Shown here: positions 31,387 to 39,133 of the stretch, in pieces
How positions within the stretch are numbered: the first letter of the stretch is position 1
Layout of the letters: the number at the start of each line of letters is the position of its first letter
Source: Burkholderiales bacterium
GTDB taxonomy: Bacteria; Pseudomonadota; Gammaproteobacteria; Burkholderiales; SG8-39
Direction: 5' to 3'
Length of the DNA: 64,000 bases
NCBI GenBank assembly: GCA_027493935.1
Contig: JAOSJV010000001.1
Location: forward strand, 496,001-560,000
Notes under the pieces: generated by a model
Databases searched by the model: none
What the model was told of the DNA's origin: nothing
The model's input: only the letters and a program-made list of their open reading frames with translations
Program-made: the position numbers and the translations under genes

Positions 31387-33813
31387 ATGAGCGAGGTCAG
31401 GCGCTGGTTCGCGGGCGTCGCCTCCGGGCTCGCCTCGAAGTTCTACGTCGCGTTTCTGTTGGCCGCCGGGGTGCCGGTAGCGGTCGCCGGGCTGGTCGGC
31501 ATCTACTACTCGGTCGAGGCGCTCAAGAAGGAAACCCTGCACCATCTCGACCGCGAGGTTTCGGGCCGCGCCGCCGAGTTCGCCCGCGTCTTCGATCACG
31601 TGACCGGCGGGTTGCTGCTGCTCTCCAAGGCGCCGGTCGTCACCGATCTCGTCAACGCCGAGCCCGCGGCGCCCGACCCGGTGCGGCAACGGCTGCGCGA
31701 GCGCGTCGAATGGGTGTTCGCCGCCTTCGCGCGGGCCTACCCGTACACCTACCAGGTGCGCTACCTCGGCACCGACGGCAGCGAAGTCGTTCGGGTCGAT
31801 CGGGTCGGCGAGCGGGTGCACATGGTCGCGGTCGATGCGCTGCAGAACAAGTCGCAGCGCTACTACGTGCAGGCCGGCCTCGTGCGCGAGTCCGGGCAGG
31901 TGTACGTGTCGCCGCTCGATCTCAACGTCGAGCACGGCGTCGTCGAGCGGCCGGAGCGCCCCGTGATCCGCTTCGCGACGCCGGTCCTCGATCGCTCGGG
32001 GAACAAGCACGGCCTGCTGATCATCAACCTGCACGCCGATTTCGTGCTCGGCCAGATCCAGGAGATGGCGGCCCCGCGCGGCGGGCGCGCGTACCTCTTC
32101 GACCGCTCGGGGTCGTTCATTTCGCGGACTGCGGACAAGGCCGAGCAGCCGTCGGTGCTGCACATGCGGTCGATCGACGCGCTCGAGGGGATGTTCTCGC
32201 GCGCGCTGCTCGAGAGCATCGGGCACGGCGCGCGCGGCACCGAGGTGCTCGGCGACTGGATCATCGCGTACGCGCCGGTCGCGGTCGGCCGCACCCTCGC
32301 GGACCGGACCGATGCCGCCGTCGAGTGGACGATCGCCTCGGCCTTCCCGCGCAAGTACCTGTTCGAGGCCGTGTTCAACCTGTATCTCCTGTACGGCGTG
32401 CTGGCGCTGTGCCTGGTGGCGACCGCACTGGGCGGCTACGCACTGTCGCGGCACCTGCTGCGGCCGCTTTCCGAGCTCAGCAGCGAGACCGAGGCCATCG
32501 CGCAGGGCGATTTCTCCCATCGCGTGATAATCCGCGGCCGGGACGAGATCGCGGAGCTCGGCACGCGCTTCAACGCGATGGCCGCGCGGCTCGAGCAGTC
32601 CTATCGCTCGCTCGAGGAGCAGAAGGGACGGCTCGCGGAGGAGGTGCGGGCGCGTACCGCCGAGCTCGAGGGGGAGCGGCGCAGCCTCGCCACGATCATC
32701 GACAGCACCGCGGACGGCCTCCTGGCGCTAGACGCGCACGGGATCGTGAAGCTCGCGAACGGCGCTGCGGTGCGCATCTTCGGCACGGATCGCACCGAGC
32801 TCGTCGGGCATCACGTGCGCGCGCTCTGGCCGGGCTGGGACGCGTTCCTCGCCGGATACGACCGGCTCGACCCGACGAGCGTCCCGCGCCTCGACCTGCA
32901 GGTGCACGGCCGCACGCTCTCGCTCAGCGTCGCGGCGGTCGCGCCGCGGGACGCACCGCAGGGCTGGATCGTCGCGCTGCGCGACGTGAGCGAGGAGCGC
33001 GGCCTCCAGGACGCGCAGCGCGAGCTCGACCGCCAGATGTTCCAGCGCGAGAAGCTCAACACGCTCGGCGAGCTCGCGATGGGGCTCGCGCACGAGATCG
33101 GCAATCCGCTCGCGGGGATGAAGACCGTGACCCAGGCGCTGCTCGACGACGCCGACCTCACGCCGCGCGCGCGTCGCTACCTCGCCCGCTTCGAGGGTGA
33201 GGTGGACCGGCTCGCCGCGTTCCTGCGGACGTTCCACGGATTCGCTGCGCCGCAGGACGGGCAGCCGACGGCGTGCCGGCTCGAGGACGCGCTCGACGAC
33301 GTGCTCCTCTGGACCCGCAAGGAGGCGCGCTCCAAGGGCATCTCGATCGCCCTCCGCGATTGCGCGGGCAAGATCCCCGCCCTTTGGGCCGATCCGAATC
33401 AGCTCAAGCAGCTGCTGCTCAACCTGGTGATCAACGCGGTGCACGCGATCGCGAAGGACGGCCACGTGTGGATCGGCGCGTGCTCGGCGGGCGCCGGCAG
33501 CGCCGCCGACGGCCGGCTGCGGGCGAAGTTCTGCGTGGAAGACGACGGTCCCGGCATCCCGGCCGCGGTGCTGCCGCGCATCTTCGAGCCGTTCTTCACG
33601 ACGCGCCCGGACGGTTCCGGACTCGGCCTGGCGATCGTCAGGAAGATCGCCGACCAGCACGGCGCGGACATCCACGTCGCGAGCGAGCCGGGGCGGGGCA
33701 CGCGCTTCGAGCTGGTGTGGCCGCTGGCGGACCAATCGGTCGAGCCGCGGACGACCGCGAGCGGGCGGAGCGCCGCGGCCGAAGCGTGTCCCCGGCGGGC
33801 GGCGCATGGCTGA
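31387..33813 (+). CDS. Membrane sensor histidine kinase (dCache-HAMP-PAS-HisKA-HATPase)
   Basis: An 808-residue sensor. Helix 1 is at about 17-40 (FYVAFLLAAGVPVAVAGLVG). A large periplasmic dCache-like domain runs to about 330, helix 2 is at about 335-357 (LYLLYGVLALCLVATALGGY), and then come a HAMP linker, a coiled coil, a PAS domain (SLATIIDSTADGLLALD), and HisKA with the phospho-accepting His569 (GLAHEIGNPLAGM). The ATPase part has LLNLVINAVHAI, DDGPGI and GSGLGLAIVRKI. The next gene overlaps by eight bases and encodes an NtrC-type regulator. The pair stands directly upstream of a sigma-54 promoter, so it probably senses a periplasmic signal that switches on the respiratory block. Confidence 0.88.
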   Translation: MSEVRRWFAGVASGLASKFYVAFLLAAGVPVAVAGLVGIYYSVEALKKETLHHLDREVSGRAAEFARVFDHVTGGLLLLSKAPVVTDLVNAEPAAPDPVRQRLRERVEWVFAAFARAYPYTYQVRYLGTDGSEVVRVDRVGERVHMVAVDALQNKSQRYYVQAGLVRESGQVYVSPLDLNVEHGVVERPERPVIRFATPVLDRSGNKHGLLIINLHADFVLGQIQEMAAPRGGRAYLFDRSGSFISRTADKAEQPSVLHMRSIDALEGMFSRALLESIGHGARGTEVLGDWIIAYAPVAVGRTLADRTDAAVEWTIASAFPRKYLFEAVFNLYLLYGVLALCLVATALGGYALSRHLLRPLSELSSETEAIAQGDFSHRVIIRGRDEIAELGTRFNAMAARLEQSYRSLEEQKGRLAEEVRARTAELEGERRSLATIIDSTADGLLALDAHGIVKLANGAAVRIFGTDRTELVGHHVRALWPGWDAFLAGYDRLDPTSVPRLDLQVHGRTLSLSVAAVAPRDAPQGWIVALRDVSEERGLQDAQRELDRQMFQREKLNTLGELAMGLAHEIGNPLAGMKTVTQALLDDADLTPRARRYLARFEGEVDRLAAFLRTFHGFAAPQDGQPTACRLEDALDDVLLWTRKEARSKGISIALRDCAGKIPALWADPNQLKQLLLNLVINAVHAIAKDGHVWIGACSAGAGSAADGRLRAKFCVEDDGPGIPAAVLPRIFEPFFTTRPDGSGLGLAIVRKIADQHGADIHVASEPGRGTRFELVWPLADQSVEPRTTASGRSAAAEACPRRAAHG

Positions 33814-35202
33814 GCGCCTGCTGGTGGTGGACGACGACGAGGCGATCCGCGACACGCTCGCCGACGTGCTGGCGCGCCAGGGCTTCGAGGTGGACCAGGC
33901 CGGCGACGGCGAGGCCGCGCTCGCGCAGGCGCGCCGGCGCCGCTACGACCTCGTGCTGCTCGACATGCGGTTGCCCGACGCGAACGGAGTGGACATCCTC
34001 GCGCGCATCCGCGACGCGGACGACGGCGCGCTCGTGGTCATGATGACCGCCTACCCCGAGGTGCGTACCGCGGTCACGGCGCTCAAGGCAGGCGCCTACG
34101 ATTACCTCAACAAGCCGTTCGATCTCGAGGACGTGAAGGAGCTGGTGCGCCGCGCGCTCGAGACGCAGCGGCTGCGCAAGGAGGTGGAGCGGCTGCGCAC
34201 GCGCGCCGGCGAGCCCGGGGGCTCACGGGGCTGATCGGCGGCAGCATGGCGTTTCGCGCGATGGTCGAAGTCACCCAGCGCGTCGCCGCGGCGGCTCGCA
34301 CACCGGTGCTGATCCGCGGCGAGTCGGGCACCGGCAAGGAGCGCGTCGCGCAGGCGATCCACAGCCTGAGCCCGCGCGCGCGCGGCCCCTGGGTGACGCT
34401 CAACTGCTCGGCGATCGCCGAGGGGCTCCTCGAGTCCGAGATGTTCGGGCACGAGAAGGGCGCCTTCACCGACGCGCGGTCCGGCAAGCGCGGGCTGCTC
34501 GAGCTCGCCGACGGCGGGACGCTCTTCCTGGACGAGATCGGCGATCTCGCCCCGGCGCTGCAGCCGAAGCTGCTGCGCGCCATCGAGACGCAGACCTTCC
34601 GGCGCGTAGGCGGGCAGCGCGAGATCCGGGTGGACGTCCGGTTCGTCGCCGCCACCAACCGGAACCTCGCCGCGATGGTGAAGACGGGTGCATTCCGCGA
34701 GGATCTCTACTACCGGCTGAACGTGGCGGGCATCGACGTGCCGCCGCTGCGCGAGCGCCGCAGCGACATCCTGCCGCTTGCCCGCCACTTTCTCGGCGAG
34801 GCGACGACGACGATGGGCGTGCCGACGGCCGCGCTCGCCGCCGGCGTGCCTGCGCTGCTCGAGGCCTACGACTGGCCCGGCAACATCCGGGAGCTGCGCA
34901 ACGTGATCGAGCGCGCGGTCATCCTGGCGGGCGGCGGCGGGATCCGGCCCGATCATCTGCCGAAGGAGATCCTCGCCCGCGCGGCGGCGAGCCCGGGGGC
35001 GGCGAGCGACGCGGCCCTCACGCTGGAACAGCTCGAGAAGCGTCATATCCGCGCCGCGCTCGAGCGCTGCGGCGGCAACAAGACGCACGCCGCGCGCGAG
35101 CTCGGCATCACGCGCGTGACCCTGCGCAGCAAGATCCGGCAGTACGCGCTCGTCGAGTTCCTCGACGAGCCCGCTTCGGGCGCGCCGCTGGAAAGTTCCT
35201 GA
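33806..35202 (+). CDS. NtrC-family sigma-54-dependent response regulator (frameshifted)
   Basis: Receiver, AAA+ and Fis-type DNA-binding domains. The receiver has [11 protein letters not shown], phospho-acceptor Asp53 ([10 protein letters not shown]) and the NKPFD lysine. The AAA+ part has Walker [11 protein letters not shown], the sigma-54 contact loop as GAFTDA rather than GAFTGA, a Walker [10 protein letters not shown], and an arginine-finger region. The C-terminal helix-turn-helix is [16 protein letters not shown]. As sequenced the receiver frame stops at 34234 after GEPGGSRG. The frame that resumes reads [15 protein letters not shown] without loss of family sequence, so a one-base indel in the C/G run near 34216 is likely rather than two separate genes. 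Confidence 0.85.
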
Positions 35203-35283
35203 TCGCTCCGGTCGGTTTCTGACCGGCCAGCCGCCGCGCGCGCCCGCGCAGCGGAATCGAAAAATCCCGTCCGTTCGCGTCCT

Positions 35284-35317
35284 TGCACGCGCGTGCAGCA
35301 CTGGCACGAAAGCTGCC
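35284..35317 (+). promoter_or_regulatory. Sigma-54 (-24/-12) promoter with upstream palindrome
   Basis: TGGCACGAAAGCTGCC at 35302-35317 has GG and GC with ten bases between, the sigma-54 arrangement, and matches the TGGCAC half fully. A 14-base perfect palindrome TGCACGCGCGTGCA (35284-35297) sits five bases upstream. The first gene starts at 35391 behind GAGGAGGACC. An NtrC-type activator is encoded immediately upstream. Confidence 0.75.
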
Positions 35318-35390
35318 TATCGCATGCCGATCAGTTTTATTCGCCACGCTCGATCCGTCAGAACAGAGCGAACTCGAGGAGGACCGGCAG

Positions 35391-36173
35391 ATGAGAATCA
35401 CGCGGAGCCTGAGACCCGTCGCGCTCGCCGCCGCGCTCGCGGCGCTTCCGCTCGCGGCGCACGGCGCCGGCTACACCGAAGGCAGCGTCGCGAACGGCGG
35501 GGCGGTGACCGGGAAGGTGAGCTTCACCGGCGCGCTGCCGGCCGACGCGGTCGAGAAGATCACCATCACCAAGAACCCGGAGGTCTGCGACGTCGACAAG
35601 ACCGGGGTGCGCGAGGTGGTGTGGGTGGACGTGAAGGACGGCGCGCTGCGCGGCGCCTTCGTCTTCATCGACAAGATCGCGTCGGGCAAGAAGTGGCCGG
35701 CGCCCAAGGCCGGCAAGTTCGTCGTCACCCAGGAAGGCTGCCGTTTCCGGCCGTGGGCGCAAGTGGTGAAGCGCGGCCCGCTCACGATCAAGCACAGCGA
35801 CCCGGCCACGGTGCTGCACAACATCAACGCGCGCGAGATGATCGGCGTGGAGAAGGGGCGCATCGTGCGCAGCACGATCTTCAACTTCGCCCAGCCCGAC
35901 CCGGGCGAGATCGTGAAGGACCTCGTGGTCAAGCGCTCGCAGTACGTGTCGCTCAACTGCGAGGCGCACAACTTCATGTTCGGCTTCATGATGGCGCCCG
36001 ATCACCCCTACGCCGTCGTCGTCGGCGCGGACGGCTCCTACACGCTGGACGACGTGCCGCCAGGCGAGTACGTCCTCAAGGCCTGGCATCCGCGCTTCGG
36101 GCTCAAGGAGGCGAAGGTCACGGTGTCCGCCGGCGCGAAGGCGCAGGCGAACTTCGCATTCTCGGCGAAGTGA
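35391..36173 (+). CDS. Secreted cupredoxin/carboxypeptidase-regulatory-like protein
   Basis: A 260-residue periplasmic protein with signal peptide (SLRPVALAAALAALPLAAHGA). The central part has a cupredoxin-like look, with HNINAREM followed by SLNCEAHNFMFGFMM, where His, Cys, His and Met could ligate copper. The C-terminal part (GSYTLDDVPPGEYVLKAWHP) is a carboxypeptidase-regulatory/beta-sandwich domain. Proteins of this build are often next to MauG-type peroxidases, as here, and may deliver electrons to them. Copper binding is inferred only. First gene after the sigma-54 promoter. Confidence 0.7.
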   Translation: MRITRSLRPVALAAALAALPLAAHGAGYTEGSVANGGAVTGKVSFTGALPADAVEKITITKNPEVCDVDKTGVREVVWVDVKDGALRGAFVFIDKIASGKKWPAPKAGKFVVTQEGCRFRPWAQVVKRGPLTIKHSDPATVLHNINAREMIGVEKGRIVRSTIFNFAQPDPGEIVKDLVVKRSQYVSLNCEAHNFMFGFMMAPDHPYAVVVGADGSYTLDDVPPGEYVLKAWHPRFGLKEAKVTVSAGAKAQANFAFSAK

Positions 36174-36202
36174 TCGAACAGACGTCGCGGGAGGCGTCCT
36201 TC

Positions 36203-37345
36203 ATGAACACTGCGAAACGATCGGCCCTGATGGCCGCCGCGGCGGCCGCGCTGCTCCACCTGCCGCTGCCCTGCGCCGCACAGGAAGCCGCGGCGATCGG
36301 TCCGCTGCCGGCCAAGAAGCCGCCCGCCGCCGGTCTGGTCGAGATGGGGCGGCGCCTCTTCTTCGATCCGCGCATCTCGGGCGACGGCGCGATCAGCTGC
36401 GCGAGCTGCCACGATCCGAAGCAGGGCTTCACGCGACAGGCGGACGCCAAGGGCAAGCCGATGGTGCTCTCGGACGCCTATCCGGGCACGAGCCACTTCC
36501 GCAACGCCCCCACCCTCATCAACACCGCCTACAAGTCGGGCTTCGCCGACGCCGGCTGGGGCTGGGCGGGACACATGGGCGCGGACCTGAACGACGTGGT
36601 GCGCGACATGCTCACCGAAAGCGCGGTCATGAACATGGACATGCGCCTGATGCACGAGCGCATGAAACAGGACCCGGTGTACGTGAAGATGTGCGCCGAC
36701 AACTTCAAGGGCGCCGAGTGCAGCTCGGGACGCGCGCGGGTCGCGCTGGTCGCCTTCATGGACACGCTGGTGTCGAAGGACGCCCCGTTCGATAGCGGCA
36801 GCATGTCCGAGGCGGCGAAGCGGGGGCAGGCGCTGTTCACCGGCAAGGCGGGCTGCGCGCGCTGCCACGGCGGCCCCTACTTCTCCGACGGCAAGCCGCA
36901 CAACACCGGCGTGCCGGAGAACCTGGAAGTCTTCCGCGACCCGGTGCGCCACCTTACCTACCGGGCGGCGCTGCGCACCCACGGCGTGCCCAAGGCCGAC
37001 ATCTGGCGGCGCGACGTCGGCCATTTCCTGGTGAGCAAGAACTACGCGGATGTCGGCAAGTTCGTCACCCCGACCCTGCGCGAGCTCAAGTACACCGCAC
37101 CGTACATGCACAACGGCGTCTTAGCCACGCTCGCCGAGGTGGTCGATTTCTACGACCAGGGTGGCGGCAAGGACGACCCGCTCGCGACCGAGCTGAAGCC
37201 GCTCGGCCTGAGCACGCAGGAGAAGGCGGATCTCATCGCGTTCCTCGAGGGACTGAGCAGCTCCACGCCGCTTGCGGTTGCACCGGTGACCGACATTCCG
37301 AAGGAATACGCACCGATCAAGGACTTCACTCGCGTGAAGAACTGA
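36203..37345 (+). CDS. MauG/CcpA-family dihaem cytochrome c peroxidase 1 (IdrP-like)
   Basis: A periplasmic dihaem peroxidase of 380 residues with a signal peptide (about 1-25). Haem motifs are CASCH at about residue 73 and CARCH at about residue 220, each followed by family sequence (DPKQGFT; GGPYFSDGKPHNTGV). The C-terminal LKYTAPYMHNGVLATLAEVVDFYDQGGG is the distal-ligand region of bacterial cytochrome c peroxidases. In the iodate reductase system two such proteins (IdrP1, IdrP2) are thought to remove hydrogen peroxide made during iodate reduction. Here a second copy follows 15 bases downstream, then Rieske and molybdopterin subunits. Confidence 0.88.
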   Translation: MNTAKRSALMAAAAAALLHLPLPCAAQEAAAIGPLPAKKPPAAGLVEMGRRLFFDPRISGDGAISCASCHDPKQGFTRQADAKGKPMVLSDAYPGTSHFRNAPTLINTAYKSGFADAGWGWAGHMGADLNDVVRDMLTESAVMNMDMRLMHERMKQDPVYVKMCADNFKGAECSSGRARVALVAFMDTLVSKDAPFDSGSMSEAAKRGQALFTGKAGCARCHGGPYFSDGKPHNTGVPENLEVFRDPVRHLTYRAALRTHGVPKADIWRRDVGHFLVSKNYADVGKFVTPTLRELKYTAPYMHNGVLATLAEVVDFYDQGGGKDDPLATELKPLGLSTQEKADLIAFLEGLSSSTPLAVAPVTDIPKEYAPIKDFTRVKN

Positions 37346-37360
37346 GCCGAAGGGGGGACC

Positions 37361-38563
37361 ATGCTTCCACGCCGCTTCATCCCGCGCGCACTGGCGCTCG
37401 TCGCGCTCGCGGGTCCGGGCCTTGCCGCGCTCGCTGCGCCCCCGCTCGCCCCGCTGCCGCCCGTTCCCGAACCGCCCGACAACCGGATCACCCGGGCGAA
37501 GGCGGAGCTCGGCAAGCTTCTCTTCTTCGACCCGAAGATCACCGGCGACGCGAGCGTCTCCTGCGGCGACTGCCACGACCCGAAACAGGGCTGGGGACTC
37601 GCCGAGCCCATCTCGCGCGGCTATCCGGGAACGGTGCACTGGCGCAACTCGCAGACCGCCGTCAACAGCGTCTACCTCGGCAAGCTGTTTTGGCAGGGCG
37701 ATGCCGGCAGCCCGGAGGCCCAGGCCAAGACCGCAAACACCGGCTCGGTTGCGGGCAACGGCGCGGACGACGTGATGGAGGCGCGGCTGCGCCAGACGCC
37801 GGAGTACGTCAAGCGCTTCAACGAAGCGTTCGGAACCGTGCAACCCCAAATCAACGACGCTTGGCTCGCGGTCGCCACCTTCGAGCGCGCGATGCTCGTG
37901 CAGAAGGACAACCCGCTCGACCGCTATCTGAACGGCGACAAGAGCGCGCTCTCGGCCAAGGCGGTGAAGGGCAAGCAGCTGTTTGAAGGCAAGGCGAACT
38001 GCATCGAGTGCCACAACGGACCGCTCCTCACCGACCAGAAGTTCTACAACCTCGGCCTGCCGCGGCCGAAGGAGTTCGAGGAGGTCGGCCTCTAAACAAC
38101 ACCCCCCCCCGGGGGGACATCCACCAAGGGGGCATTGCCGAGAAGAAGTACCGCGAGTGGAAGGACGATCCCGGGCTGTACTTCGGCACCAAGCGCGAGC
38201 AGGACGCCGGCAAGTTCCGCACCGCGCCGCTGCGCTACATCAAGCACACCGCGCCCTACATGCACGCGGGGCAGCTCTTCCACGCTGGAAGAGGTGATCG
38301 ACTTCTACGATCAGGGCGGCGGCGAGAACGAGTTCACCGAGCGTTTCGGCAACAAGGCCAAGGCGCTCAAGCCGCTCAAGCTCACCGCGGACGAGAAGGA
38401 GGCGTTGCTGGCCTTCCTCGAGGAGCTGAGCGGCGAGGAGATCAAGATGGCGGTGCCGCAGGTGCCGAAGTACGACGTGGCGCCGGACGTGCCCGGCCTC
38501 ACGCAGGCGCGGGCGAAGCGGATCGGCCTGGAAACGTACCTGCGCGCGACCGGGGCGAAATAG
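37361..38563 (+). CDS. MauG/CcpA-family dihaem cytochrome c peroxidase 2 (IdrP-like, frameshifted)
   Basis: A second dihaem peroxidase paralogue, about 400 residues, with signal peptide. Haem motifs are CGDCH (followed by DPKQGWG) and CIECH (followed by NGPLLTDQKFYN). As sequenced, the frame ends at TAA 38093-38095, just before a C9G6 run (38102-38116). Family sequence resumes (IAEKKYREWKDDPGLYFGTK), is shifted again near 38283 by an extra C, and then ends normally (LEEVIDFYDQGGGENEFTER to TAG at 38563). Conserved sequence persists through both breaks, so errors at the runs are more likely than decay. It would have the same periplasmic peroxidase role as its neighbour. Confidence 0.82.
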
Positions 38564-38572
38564 GGAGGCGTC

Positions 38573-39124
38573 ATGAACGAGAACGAGAGCGGCCCGGGCG
38601 GCGCGTGCATGAAGCGCAGGGCATTTCTTTTCCGCAGCGGTGCGGCCGCGGTGAGCACGGTCGTGCTGCCGGCGCTGCCCGGGATGGGCGGCGAGGCGCT
38701 CGCCGCCGAGATGGCGCGCTACCCGCGCAAGAAGATCGGGCGCCTGAGCGTGCTGAAGCTCGACGCCCCGGTGATCTTCAACTACCCGGATTCGGGCCCG
38801 AGCTCGCAGTCGGTCCTGGTGAAGCTCGGCGTGCCGGCGGGCGGCGGCATCGGCCCCGGCGAGGACGTGGTCGCGTTCAACTCGCAGTGCACGCACATGG
38901 GAGCGCCGATGGCCGGCAACTACCAGGCCGGCTACCAGGTGCTCGGGCCGTGCGCGTTCCACCAGACGCTGTTCGACCTCACCCGCCACGGGATGGTGAT
39001 CGCGGGCCATGCCACCGAGAGCCTGCCGCAGGTGCTGCTCGAGCTGAAGGGCGACGACATCTTCGCGGTGGGGCTGATCGGGCTCATCTACGGCCGCCAC
39101 GACAACCTCGTGTCGAAGGCATAG
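38573..39124 (+). CDS. idrB: Rieske [2Fe-2S] small subunit of AioB/IdrB type
   Basis: The electron-transfer subunit of a periplasmic molybdopterin oxidoreductase, 183 residues. The N-terminus has a Tat-type signal (KRRAFLFRSGAAAVSTVVLP). The cluster ligands are C-x-H in FNSQCTHMGAPM and C-x2-H in GPCAFHQTLFD. The two extra cysteines that form a disulfide in many Rieske proteins are absent, as in some arsenite-oxidase small subunits. ATG 38573 has GGGAGG seven bases upstream. It is followed by the catalytic subunit nine bases downstream. The symbol reflects the peroxidase context; AioB is the close alternative. Confidence 0.8.
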   Translation: MNENESGPGGACMKRRAFLFRSGAAAVSTVVLPALPGMGGEALAAEMARYPRKKIGRLSVLKLDAPVIFNYPDSGPSSQSVLVKLGVPAGGGIGPGEDVVAFNSQCTHMGAPMAGNYQAGYQVLGPCAFHQTLFDLTRHGMVIAGHATESLPQVLLELKGDDIFAVGLIGLIYGRHDNLVSKA

Positions 39125-39133
39125 GAGGACGCC

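Noticed and set aside
33806..35202. Separate receiver-only protein followed by a separate sigma-54 activator
   Set aside because: The frame after the stop reads uninterrupted NtrC linker sequence before the second frame's first Met, so one frameshifted gene is simpler.
37361..38563. Second peroxidase as a true pseudogene
   Set aside because: Both breaks are at or near homopolymer runs and all haem and distal-site sequence is conserved. Many other genes in the window have the same type of break.
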